Positions 1 to 5,748 are shown, counted from the first letter of the stretch. The stretch is 7,501 nt of DNA from SIG636 sp045604285 (GCA_045604285.1 JAZUNS010000003.1:1-7501); one strand, 5' to 3'. Program-made: numbers and translations. The notes: generated by a model from the sequence alone, not told the origin.

Positions 1-252
1 CTGACCCGAATTCAGGTGGATGCGATTAAGAACATCAAAATTGATAAGGTTACCGTTTGGGACAGCGGTGCCGGCGGTGACGGCAAAACCTCTACCGCAA
101 ACTTCCTTTCCGGCATGATGAGATCCGTACCTCCCCTTGAAGAGGTTTTCGCTCTTGCAGGTATGTCCCTACCGGAGATACTTGGTAAAAAGAACGGGGA
201 AGAGGCTATCGAAGCTCCCATTGCAGAGACAGCAGAGGCATCTGTACAGTAA
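1..252 (+). CDS. Flotillin family (SPFH domain) protein, C-terminal fragment
   Basis: This is the last 83 codons of a reading frame that enters from the left edge and stops at TAA 250-252. The start and the SPFH/coiled-coil body are outside the window. The visible part matches the conserved tail of bacterial flotillins (FloT/YuaG type): an IDKVTVWDSG stretch, then a glycine-rich GAGGDGKTSTANFLSGMM segment, then a SVPPLEEVF...AGMSLPEILG helix, ending in an acidic, alanine-rich tail. Flotillins are membrane-anchored scaffold proteins that form large oligomers and organise membrane microdomains and fluidity. The tail seen here is the part usually linked to oligomerisation. The GTG at 16-18 is an internal valine, not a start. 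The gene lies 27 nt upstream of a small membrane protein gene, so the two are probably co-transcribed. I am confident of the family, but not of the subtype or total length. Confidence 0.88.
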   Translation: MTRIQVDAIKNIKIDKVTVWDSGAGGDGKTSTANFLSGMMRSVPPLEEVFALAGMSLPEILGKKNGEEAIEAPIAETAEASVQ

Positions 253-267
253 AACCTTTACCATAAA

Positions 268-274
268 AGGAGGG
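268..274 (+). promoter_or_regulatory. Ribosome binding site of the flotillin-linked membrane protein
   Basis: AGGAGGG lies 5 nt before the ATG at 280. It is a near-perfect anti-16S match and fixes the start of the small membrane protein gene. It sits in the 27-nt gap after the flotillin stop codon, with no terminator between the genes. Confidence 0.8.
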
Positions 275-279
275 CTATT

Positions 280-732
280 ATGTATAACACCGACGAAGGC
301 AACGTAGACCAAATAACCAAAGAGCGCAACTCGATAATTATTATGGGCGTTTTTCTTGCTATCCTCGCCGTGTTTATAACGGCAACCCTCAATTATGGCA
401 ATTACGGTGTGGTTTATTACGTTTTGTACGGGTTGATATTTGCCCTTGGGGTGAAGATATCTAAAATATATTTGTTCTTAACCCCAAGGCGCAAATTCGG
501 CACCGTCAGCGAGCTTAAAGATTTTAAGGAAACAACCTATACTGTTAACGGCGGAGCAGGGAAGTTATACGGCAGAAGAAGTGCCGCCATAACCGAGGTC
601 ACTTTGGTGATCGAGTTTGATAACGGTAAAAAAGGTGAATACGTCTTTGTGTATAAAGGCGACCTTAAGATACTTAAGTCGGGTGACAGAGTAGGTATAT
701 ACAGATTTCTTAAAATGCCCGTGTGGGCTTAG
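280..732 (+). CDS. Small two-helix membrane protein of unknown function, in an operon with flotillin
   Basis: I do not recognise this 150-residue protein. A short polar N-terminus (about 1-17) is followed by two predicted membrane helices: about 18-37 (IIIMGVFLAILAVFITATL) and about 43-66 (aromatic and valine-rich). A basic turn, TPRRK (68-72), suggests by the positive-inside rule that the C-terminal domain is cytosolic. Residues 73-150 look beta-rich and soluble, with a VTLVIEFDNGKKGEYVF stretch and a closing GDRVGIYRFLKMPV motif, as in small barrel domains. Flotillin genes are often paired with NfeD proteins, which join membrane helices to an OB-fold. This protein has a similar plan, but I cannot find the usual NfeD signature (a glycine/threonine-rich run before an L-x-P-x-G turn), so I do not call it NfeD. 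The start is fixed by a strong ribosome site, and a terminator follows 46 nt downstream. A partner or accessory of the flotillin is the simplest inference. Confidence 0.8.
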   Translation: MYNTDEGNVDQITKERNSIIIMGVFLAILAVFITATLNYGNYGVVYYVLYGLIFALGVKISKIYLFLTPRRKFGTVSELKDFKETTYTVNGGAGKLYGRRSAAITEVTLVIEFDNGKKGEYVFVYKGDLKILKSGDRVGIYRFLKMPVWA

Positions 733-778
733 AAAAATATGCATATCCCTTGAAAAAATAAACATTTCAACCCTTTAT

Positions 779-814
779 AAAAACGCAGGCTTTGCCATAA
801 AGTCTGCGTTTTTT
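779..814 (+). terminator. Rho-independent terminator of the flotillin operon
   Basis: ACGCAGGCTTT (783-793) pairs with AAAGTCTGCGT (799-809) around the loop GCCAT. There is one G-U pair (789/803), and flanking A and T runs extend the stem. It is followed by a T run (809-814). It lies 46 nt after the membrane protein stop codon and closes the flotillin unit. Confidence 0.9.
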
Positions 815-903
815 CTGCGCTTTATGATACGCCCCTCACTTCACTTCGTTAAAATGCACAAAACAAAGGGCGCGGTGGTGTCAAAGCAGTGCAAAATTGC
901 CAC
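815..903. other. Non-coding stretch between the terminator and the asnS promoter
   Basis: No gene, RNA or convincing regulatory element is visible in these roughly 90 bases. The short repeat TCACTTCACTTC lies near 836-847. A GC-rich patch, GGGCGCGGTGGTG (868-880), weakly recalls part of a T-box core, but it lacks the consensus and sits upstream of the predicted promoter. An imperfect inverted repeat, AGTGCAA (888-894) with TTGCCACT (897-904), reaches the -35 element and could bind a regulator, but it is short. Confidence 0.4.
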
Positions 904-932
904 TTGTAAAAAAAGAAGGATAATTGTATAAT
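904..932 (+). promoter_or_regulatory. Sigma-A-type promoter of the asnS operon
   Basis: A -35 TTGTAA (904-909) and a perfect -10 TATAAT (927-932) are separated by exactly 17 bp. Transcription should begin near 939, which gives a leader of about 30 nt before the asnS start. That is too short for a T-box or other riboswitch. It is the only good promoter between the upstream terminator and asnS. Confidence 0.7.
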
Positions 933-956
933 AATTAGTAAAATAGTATTAACCAT

Positions 957-962
957 GGGAGG
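957..962 (+). promoter_or_regulatory. Ribosome binding site of asnS
   Basis: GGGAGG lies 8 nt before the ATG at 971, which fixes that start. The nearby ATG at 954 is out of frame and has no ribosome site of its own. Confidence 0.8.
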
Positions 963-970
963 TTTTAATC

Positions 971-2377
971 ATGGCATTCAAAAAGCAGCTTACAACTGTA
1001 CAATCCCTTTGTGCCGCCCCTGCCGATTATGACGGTAAAACAATAACCGTTGGCGGCTGGATAAAGAATATGCGCTGTTCCAATATGTTCGGCTTTATAT
1101 CTCTTAACGACGGTACCTGCTTTACCAATCTGCAGGTAGTTGTTGAGGAAAACCTTCTTGATAATTATAAAGAGATCTCTTCTCAAAATATAGGTGCTGC
1201 ACTTACCGTTACCGGTACCTTCGTTCTCACGCCCGATGCTAAACAGCCCTTCGAGCTTAAGGCAGCTTCCGTTAAGGTAGAGGGTGCATCTACCCCCGAT
1301 TATCCTTTGCAGAACAAAAAGCACAGCCTTGAGTTTTTAAGGTCTATTGCTCACCTTCGCCCCCGTGCAAACACCTTCTCTGCAGTGTTCAGAGTTCGTT
1401 CCGTAGCTGCCCAAGCGCTTCACAGCTTCTTTGCAGAAAACGGCTTCGTTTACGTTAACACTCCTATTATCACCACCAGCGACTGCGAAGGCGCAGGTGA
1501 AATGTTCCGTGTAACCACTCTTGATATAAACGAGCCTCCCAGAAAAGAGGATGGCGGCGTTGATTACGGTAAGGACTTTTTCTGCAAGCCCGCAAATCTT
1601 ACGGTAAGCGGTCAGCTTCAGGTAGAGTGCTTTGCCCTTGCATTCAGCAAGGTTTACACCTTTGGCCCCACCTTCCGTGCCGAAAACTCCAATACTCCCC
1701 GCCATGCGGCTGAGTTCTGGATGATAGAGCCGGAAATGGCGTTTGCCGATCTTGATGACTATATGGATACTGCCGAGGCTATGATAAAATACGTTATAGC
1801 CGACGTGCTTAAAAAATGCCCTGAGGAGATAGCTTTCTTCAACCGCTTTATAGATAACGGACTTAAAGAAAGACTTGAAGCACTGGTTAACAGCGAGTTT
1901 GGCAGAGTAAGCTATACCGAAGCCGTTAAGATACTTAAGGACAGCGGCGTTAAATTTGAATATCCTGTAGAGTGGGGCTGTGACCTTCAAACCGAGCATG
2001 AGCGTTACCTTACCGAAAAGGTTTACGGTAAGCCTGTATTTGTAACCGATTACCCCAAGGATATAAAGGCATTTTATATGCGCATGAACGATGACGGCAA
2101 GACCGTTGCGGCAGCAGATATGCTTGTTCCCGGTGTTGGTGAGCTTATCGGCGGCTCTCAAAGAGAAGAACGCCTTGACCTGCTTAAGAACAGAATTGCC
2201 GAAATGGGCCTTGAGGAAGAGGACTATTGGTGGTATCTTGAGCTTCGCAAGTTCGGCGGCGTTCGTCACGCAGGCTACGGTTTGGGCTTTGAGCGCTTGA
2301 TTATGTACATCACCGGTATGTCTAATATCCGTGACGTTGAAGCGTTCCCCAGAACTACCGGCAGCGCCGAGTTTTAA
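971..2377 (+). CDS. asnS: Asparaginyl-tRNA synthetase (AsnRS), class IIb
   Basis: This cytosolic enzyme activates asparagine with ATP and loads it onto tRNA-Asn. At 468 residues it has the usual bacterial AsnRS length. Residues about 17-110 form the OB-fold anticodon-binding domain (ITVGGWIKNMR opening). The class II catalytic core follows: motif 1 around 155-168 (NGFVYVNTPIIT), motif 2 around 230-260 with FRAENS (235-240) and the following RHAAEFWMIEPE, and motif 3 around 434-461 with GLGFERL (437-443) and SNIRDVEAFPRT. The FRAENSNTPRH loop and the GMSNIRD end favour AsnRS over the related AspRS and LysRS, although annotation by relatives should confirm the amino acid specificity. An aminotransferase gene follows after 26 nt with no terminator between, so the two are probably one operon. 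Its own AsnRS suggests that at least part of its Asn-tRNA is made directly rather than by the GatCAB amidotransferase route. Confidence 0.97.
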   Translation: MAFKKQLTTVQSLCAAPADYDGKTITVGGWIKNMRCSNMFGFISLNDGTCFTNLQVVVEENLLDNYKEISSQNIGAALTVTGTFVLTPDAKQPFELKAASVKVEGASTPDYPLQNKKHSLEFLRSIAHLRPRANTFSAVFRVRSVAAQALHSFFAENGFVYVNTPIITTSDCEGAGEMFRVTTLDINEPPRKEDGGVDYGKDFFCKPANLTVSGQLQVECFALAFSKVYTFGPTFRAENSNTPRHAAEFWMIEPEMAFADLDDYMDTAEAMIKYVIADVLKKCPEEIAFFNRFIDNGLKERLEALVNSEFGRVSYTEAVKILKDSGVKFEYPVEWGCDLQTEHERYLTEKVYGKPVFVTDYPKDIKAFYMRMNDDGKTVAAADMLVPGVGELIGGSQREERLDLLKNRIAEMGLEEEDYWWYLELRKFGGVRHAGYGLGFERLIMYITGMSNIRDVEAFPRTTGSAEF

Positions 2378-2385
2378 TCTAACCG

Positions 2386-2392
2386 AAAGGGG
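2386..2392 (+). promoter_or_regulatory. Ribosome binding site of the aminotransferase gene
   Basis: AAAGGGG lies 11 nt before the ATG at 2404. The spacing is a little longer than for the other genes here. It is the only purine-rich site in the 26-nt gap after asnS and supports the chosen start. Confidence 0.6.
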
Positions 2393-2403
2393 ATATCATA
2401 AAG

Positions 2404-3675
2404 ATGACCCATGCAGAACTATTAAAAGAATACGAAGGCTATAAGGCGTTAGGCTTAAAGCTGGATATGACCCGCGGCAAGCCCGCCCGTGAACAGCTTG
2501 ATATAATGGAACCCTTGCTTGGCGTGCTTTCCTGCAAAGAGGATTGCGTAATAGACGGTATCGACTGCCGTAACTACGGCATTTTGGACGGTATCCCTGC
2601 GGCTAAGCGTATCTTTTCCGACATACTCGGCGTACCGACCGAGCAGATAATAGTAGGCGGTAACTCCAGCCTTAATCTTATGTACGATACCATGGCAAGG
2701 GCAATGCTTAACGGCGTTGTGGGCAGCGACAAGCCCTGGTCCAAATACGACCAGATAAGCTTTTTGTGTCCCGTTCCCGGCTATGACAGACACTTTGCAA
2801 TCTGTGAGTATTTCGGCATAAACATGATAAAAATTCCCATGACAAGCGAAGGTCCCGATATGTACCTTATAGAAAAGCTTGTTAAGGATGACGAAAGCAT
2901 TAAGGGTATTTGGTGTGTTCCCAAATACGCAAACCCCAGCGGCATTACTTATTCTGCCGAAACCGTTCGCCGTCTTGCGGCTCTTAAGCCCAAGGCAAAG
3001 GATTTCAGGGTGTTCTGGGATAACGCCTATGCAATCCACGATCTAACAGATACCCCCGATGAGCTGCCCGAGATATTCTCTGTTGCTGCCGAGTACGGTA
3101 ACGAGAATATGTTTTTCGAGTTCACGTCCACCTCTAAGATAAGCTTCCCCGGCTCAGGCGTTGCGGCAATTGCATCCAGCCTTGAAAATATAAAGGCTAT
3201 AACAAAACAGCTTTCTTATCAAACCATAGGCTTTGATAAGCTTAACCAGCTCCGTCACGCCAAGCTGTTCCCCGATAAGGAAAGCCTTTTTAACCATATG
3301 AAGCTTCATAGGGCAATAATCAAGCCTAAGTTTGACGCAGTGCTTGAGGCGTTCGACAGCCGCAAGATCAATAAGCTGGAGGGTGTAAGCTATACCCGTC
3401 CCAACGGCGGCTATTTTATAAGCCTTAATTTGCCCAACGGCTGTGCAAAGCGTCTTGTTAAGCTTGCTGCCGATGCAGGTCTTGCGCTTACTGCGGCAGG
3501 CGCCACCTTCCCCTACGGCAAGGACCCTAACGACAGTAACCTGCGTATTGCGCCTACCTTCCCTCCGTTGGAGGATATAAAAACAGCCGCAAAGGTATTG
3601 GCGTGCTGTATCCAGCTTACCGTGGCAGAGTATGAAGAAAAGCTTGCCAGCGGTGCTGACTACCAAAAAATATAA
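2404..3675 (+). CDS. PLP-dependent aspartate aminotransferase, class I subgroup Ic
   Basis: The likely reaction is reversible amino transfer between aspartate and 2-oxoglutarate, giving oxaloacetate and glutamate, in the cytosol. The 423-residue protein shows a fold-type I aminotransferase layout. An N-terminal MTRGKPAREQLD (22-33) is typical of the subgroup Ic family (Pfam PF12897, with Corynebacterium AspT as a known member). A GGNSSL turn (85-90) should hold the PLP phosphate. YANPSG (175-180) carries the conserved Asn177. WDNAY (205-209) supplies Asp206 for the pyridine nitrogen and Tyr209. Lys245 in TSTSKISFPGSG is the expected PLP Schiff-base lysine. Arg381 in NLRIAP should bind the substrate carboxylate. 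No key residue is missing. It follows asnS directly and ends 10 nt before a strong hairpin. Some relatives are annotated as alanine-glyoxylate or generic aminotransferases, so the family is more certain than the exact substrate. Confidence 0.88.
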   Translation: MTHAELLKEYEGYKALGLKLDMTRGKPAREQLDIMEPLLGVLSCKEDCVIDGIDCRNYGILDGIPAAKRIFSDILGVPTEQIIVGGNSSLNLMYDTMARAMLNGVVGSDKPWSKYDQISFLCPVPGYDRHFAICEYFGINMIKIPMTSEGPDMYLIEKLVKDDESIKGIWCVPKYANPSGITYSAETVRRLAALKPKAKDFRVFWDNAYAIHDLTDTPDELPEIFSVAAEYGNENMFFEFTSTSKISFPGSGVAAIASSLENIKAITKQLSYQTIGFDKLNQLRHAKLFPDKESLFNHMKLHRAIIKPKFDAVLEAFDSRKINKLEGVSYTRPNGGYFISLNLPNGCAKRLVKLAADAGLALTAAGATFPYGKDPNDSNLRIAPTFPPLEDIKTAAKVLACCIQLTVAEYEEKLASGADYQKI

Positions 3676-3685
3676 CTAAAACGCA

Positions 3686-3717
3686 AACCCGCATTTCGAA
3701 AAAACGAAATGCGGGTT
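3686..3717. terminator. Bidirectional terminator between convergent operons
   Basis: AACCCGCATTTCG (3686-3698) pairs perfectly with CGAAATGCGGGTT (3705-3717): a 13-bp stem with a six-A loop. On the plus strand TTGTTT follows. On the minus strand TTTGCGTTTT follows. It lies 10 nt after the aminotransferase stop and 14 nt beyond the radical SAM stop, so it can end transcription from both sides. Confidence 0.88.
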
Positions 3718-3731
3718 GTTTATATTGTACT

Positions 3732-4604
3732 TTACTTTAGCGCCTTGTTCAGGGCGTTTAATACAGTTTTTTTGTCTCCGCTCCACAGCGGGGCAATAAG
3801 GTGCTTTTTTGCGCCGTCGCCGGTTATTCGGTGTACTACCACGTCTTTGGGTATGATATCAATACACGCCTTTACCGTGTCAACGTATTCTTCAAGGCTC
3901 ATAACCTCAAAAAGCCCTTTGCGGTAATCCTCGGCAAGGTCGGTCCCCTCAAGAACGTGCAACAGCTGCAGCTTTATGCCCTTGCCGTATTTGCAGGCGT
4001 GGGCAACCGTTTCCAGCATCATCTCTCTGCTTTCTCCGGGCAGCCCCAGTATTACGTGGGTTATTACCTCAATACCCGCTTTTGAAAGGGCTGTTGCCCC
4101 TTGGTTATAGCATTGTAACGGATATCCCCTGCGTATATACTTTGCCGTATCCTCGTGTATCGTCTGCAAGCCAAGCTCTACAAAAACAGGCTTTTTTTCA
4201 TTAAGCGCCTTTAACAGCTCTACGGTTTCTTCGGGCAGGCAATCGGGTCTGGTGCCTATAGAAACAGCCACAATATCGTCACGCTCGGTCAAGGGCATAT
4301 ACAGCTCCTTTAGCCTTTCCGTAGGTGCGTAAGTGTTTGTATAAGACTGAAAATAGGCAATGTACTTGGCGTCTTTTCCCGCCTTTGCAGCCACCCGTTT
4401 TTTTGCTTTTTCTATCTGCTCGTCAATGGTGGTGCATTGGCCCTCGGCAAAGGCACCGCTGCCGTCACGGCAAAAAATACAGCCCCCCGTGGCAAGGGTT
4501 CCGTCTCGGTTGGGGCAGGTAAAGCCGCCGTCAAGGGCAAGCTTGTATATCTTGCCCCCAAATCTGTCTTTAAAGTATTGGCTTACTCCATAATAAGGGG
4601 ACAT
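3732..4604 (-). CDS. Radical SAM protein of the YtqA/YhcC family (TIGR01212 type)
   Basis: This 290-residue protein should bind a [4Fe-4S] cluster and cleave S-adenosylmethionine to start radical chemistry. The three cluster cysteines are Cys30, Cys42 and Cys45. Their spacing, CX11CX2C in CPNRDG...GGCIFC, is wider than the usual CX3CX2C and is typical of the YtqA/YhcC family. Other family marks are GTRPDCLP (117-124), VELGLQT (142-148), HVILGLPGE (183-191), and the C-terminal HRITGDGAKKHLIAPLWS (258-275). B. subtilis YtqA has been implicated in making the mnm5s2U wobble modification of tRNA and renamed MnmL. Whether this copy belongs to that subgroup cannot be decided here, and the usual partner methylase gene (mnmM/ytqB) is not beside it. 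The gene starts inside the end of the ybaK gene, with a 22-nt overlap, and has its own GGGAGG site at 4611-4616. It is the last gene of its operon. Confidence 0.92.
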   Translation of the reverse strand: MSPYYGVSQYFKDRFGGKIYKLALDGGFTCPNRDGTLATGGCIFCRDGSGAFAEGQCTTIDEQIEKAKKRVAAKAGKDAKYIAYFQSYTNTYAPTERLKELYMPLTERDDIVAVSIGTRPDCLPEETVELLKALNEKKPVFVELGLQTIHEDTAKYIRRGYPLQCYNQGATALSKAGIEVITHVILGLPGESREMMLETVAHACKYGKGIKLQLLHVLEGTDLAEDYRKGLFEVMSLEEYVDTVKACIDIIPKDVVVHRITGDGAKKHLIAPLWSGDKKTVLNALNKALK

Positions 4605-5074
4605 TCTTTTCCTCCCACAAAGGCAAGCAAGGCTTCGGTGTTAAGCAAAAGCTGGCATCCGCGAACCCCTGCGCTTACTGTTATTTCATCAAACAGTATG
4701 CAGGTCTCGTCAAAATAAGTAGGAAAACCTTTTTTCATACCGATAGGGGAGCAACCACCCCTTATATATCCGGTAACGCCCAGCAGCTCCTTTACCGGCA
4801 ACAGCTCTACACGCTTGTTTTCACTGTGCTTCGCAGCTTTTTTTAGGTCAAGCTCTGCATCGGCAGGAATACAAAAAACGCAGTATCCGGTTTTATCGCC
4901 CTTTGCAACCAAAGTTTTAAACACCATCTCGCAGGGCAATCCTATTTTTTCGGCAACGCTTACGCCGGAAAGGTCGTCCTCGCTGCATTCGTAATACTTG
5001 GGAGTATACTTTATCCCTTCGGCATCCAACATACGCATGGCGTTAGTCTTTGCGGCGTTCTTTTTGTTATCCAT
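4583..5074 (-). CDS. ybaK: YbaK/EbsC-type aminoacyl-tRNA deacylase (Cys-tRNA(Pro) hydrolase)
   Basis: Members of this family hydrolyse mischarged tRNA in trans. The best-known activity is removing Cys from tRNA-Pro, which corrects errors of prolyl-tRNA synthetase. The 163-residue length is close to the family norm. Conserved blocks occur in the expected order: KTNAMRMLDAEGI (9-21), VFKTLVAKG (51-59) with Lys53 at the place of the essential lysine of Haemophilus YbaK, CIPADAELDLKKAAK (68-82), GYIRGGCSPIGMKK (102-115), and ITVSAGVRGCQL (131-142). No conserved block is missing. Eight cysteines in so short a protein fit a cytosol that is not exposed to oxygen. The gene starts 6 nt after the DUF1836 stop codon, with a modest AAGAGG site inside the end of that gene. 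Its own end overlaps the radical SAM gene by 22 nt, so translation of the three is probably coupled. The exact tRNA substrate is inferred from the family. Confidence 0.93.
   Translation of the reverse strand: MDNKKNAAKTNAMRMLDAEGIKYTPKYYECSEDDLSGVSVAEKIGLPCEMVFKTLVAKGDKTGYCVFCIPADAELDLKKAAKHSENKRVELLPVKELLGVTGYIRGGCSPIGMKKGFPTYFDETCILFDEITVSAGVRGCQLLLNTEALLAFVGGKECPLIME
4611..4616 (-). promoter_or_regulatory. Ribosome binding site of the radical SAM gene, inside ybaK
   Basis: Read on the minus strand, GGGAGG lies 6 nt before the ATG at 4604-4602. It sits within the ybaK coding sequence, upstream of the ybaK stop codon. This supports the overlapping start over any later ATG and points to translational coupling. 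Confidence 0.75.
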
Positions 5075-5080
5075 TTGTTT

Positions 5081-5596
5081 TTATGCCTCTTCTTTTTTCT
5101 TGTTGATTATACCGTCAATAATATAACGGCTGTATAAAACGTTTGCAACGGCATTGGTAACGGCACACAGTATGCGTTCTTCTTCGCTTTGCGGAACGCG
5201 TTTTGTCTCCGTCTCTCCAAAAAAGGCAGAAGCCATGGCTTTATCAAGCTCTTCGCAAAACATATCAAACGCCTCGGCTGTGTGCCTGCCGCTAAGCATG
5301 CTTCCTATTCCCACGCAAATATCGGAAAGCCCCATAATATTTTTAAGCACGCACACCGTGTAAAGATACGCCAAATGATAACGGGTATACTTTTTATTTA
5401 CCGGCGGAAAGGTTATCTTTTGCTTTACGTAGTTGTTTATCATGGCGGCGGTAATTATCTTTTCATCTTTACTGCGCTTAAAAACCGAAAGCTGTTTATC
5501 AAGTATTATCAATACCTGGTCCATGTATAAATCAATATCAGGCAAGCTATCCCAGCGCGGTGCCTTATAGCTTTTTATTTCTTCCAAAGTAATCAT
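5081..5596 (-). CDS. DUF1836 protein, predicted DNA-binding regulator
   Basis: The 171-residue protein matches the DUF1836 family (Pfam PF08876), found mainly in Firmicutes and of unknown function. The N-terminal half carries the family marks: PRWDSLPDIDLYMDQV (13-28), ITAAMINNYVKQK (48-60) and PPVNKKYTRYHLAYL (64-78). The middle block resembles the helix-turn-helix of MerR-like regulators, so a DNA-binding role is plausible. The C-terminal part (about 100-171) is helical and ends in a lysine/glutamate-rich tail. No membrane segment or signal peptide is seen. It is the first gene of a minus-strand operon with ybaK and the radical SAM gene. It is divergent from the acyl-CoA synthetase gene, with 152 nt between the start codons. 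First place beside a divergent promoter is a common position for a local regulator, but no target is proven. Confidence 0.87.
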   Translation of the reverse strand: MITLEEIKSYKAPRWDSLPDIDLYMDQVLIILDKQLSVFKRSKDEKIITAAMINNYVKQKITFPPVNKKYTRYHLAYLYTVCVLKNIMGLSDICVGIGSMLSGRHTAEAFDMFCEELDKAMASAFFGETETKRVPQSEEERILCAVTNAVANVLYSRYIIDGIINKKKEEA

Positions 5597-5604
5597 GTGC
5601 TGTT

Positions 5605-5611
5605 ACCTCCC
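5605..5611 (-). promoter_or_regulatory. Ribosome binding site of the DUF1836 gene
   Basis: On the minus strand GGGAGGT lies 8 nt before the ATG at 5596-5594 and fixes that start. It begins only a few bases after the predicted transcription start, so the leader is very short. Confidence 0.78.
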
Positions 5612-5620
5612 TTGTCAAAG

Positions 5621-5649
5621 ATTGTACCATTATCTTTTATAATAGTCAA
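5621..5649 (-). promoter_or_regulatory. Sigma-A-type promoter of the DUF1836-ybaK-radical SAM operon
   Basis: On the minus strand, -35 TTGACT (5649-5644) and -10 TACAAT (5626-5621) are 17 bp apart. A TGG directly before the -10 gives an extended -10 element. The start is expected near 5614, leaving a leader of about 18 nt. The spacer holds a short inverted repeat: ATTAT (5629-5633) and ATAAT (5639-5643). Confidence 0.75.
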
Positions 5650-5679
5650 GAAAAACATAAAAAACTGTTTTAAAAAGTA

Positions 5680-5708
5680 TTGACATGATTATAATAATCG
5701 TGTATAAT
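5680..5708 (+). promoter_or_regulatory. Perfect-consensus sigma-A promoter of the acyl-CoA synthetase gene
   Basis: TTGACA (5680-5685) and TATAAT (5703-5708) both match the consensus exactly, with a 17-bp spacer. The start is expected near 5715, giving a leader of about 35 nt. So strong a core promoter would be very active unless repressed, which gives weight to the palindrome that fills its spacer. Confidence 0.85.
5683..5703. promoter_or_regulatory. Candidate operator: 21-bp palindrome filling the promoter spacer
   Basis: The left half ACATGATTAT (5683-5692) and right half ATAATCGTGT (5694-5703) are inverted around a central A (5693), with 9 of 10 positions matching. The palindrome covers the end of the -35, the whole spacer and the first base of the -10. 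A protein bound here would block RNA polymerase. The size suits a dimeric repressor of TetR or MarR type. The core is AT-rich, so chance is possible, but the matching ACA/TGT ends and the position argue for function. The regulator is unknown. Confidence 0.5.
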
Positions 5709-5737
5709 GGTTTTGTAAATTAGATGAAATAATTTTT

Positions 5738-5742
5738 GGAGG
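5738..5742 (+). promoter_or_regulatory. Ribosome binding site of the acyl-CoA synthetase gene
   Basis: GGAGG lies 6 nt before the ATG at 5749. The in-frame ATG four codons later (5761) has no such site, so the first ATG is preferred. Confidence 0.82.
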
Positions 5743-5748
5743 AAAACC

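Noticed and set aside
16..252. A small complete protein starting at GTG 16
   Set aside because: The frame stays open to the window edge, the residues before the GTG continue the flotillin match, and no ribosome site is seen, so it is an internal valine codon.
866..881. GGGCGCGGTGGTG as a T-box core or part of a riboswitch before asnS
   Set aside because: It does not match the T-box consensus AGGGTGGNACCGCG, has no antiterminator partner, and lies upstream of the only good promoter.
1337..2269. Long minus-strand open frame (310 codons) opposite asnS
   Set aside because: It is the complement of a clearly conserved gene. It shows no recognisable domain and no ribosome site, and similar antisense frames lie opposite the other genes because of codon bias.
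4040..4604. Frameshift or decay in the radical SAM gene because its cysteines are not CX3CX2C
   Set aside because: The CX11CX2C spacing is normal for the YtqA/YhcC family, and the frame is intact to its usual C-terminal motif.
4325..4718. Short plus-strand open frames opposite the radical SAM and ybaK genes
   Set aside because: They lack ribosome sites and family similarity, and they lie opposite strongly conserved coding sequence.
5690..5695. A second TATAAT inside the spacer of the acyl-CoA synthetase promoter
   Set aside because: It has no acceptable -35 at 16-18 bp upstream, and the box at 5703 pairs with a perfect TTGACA.
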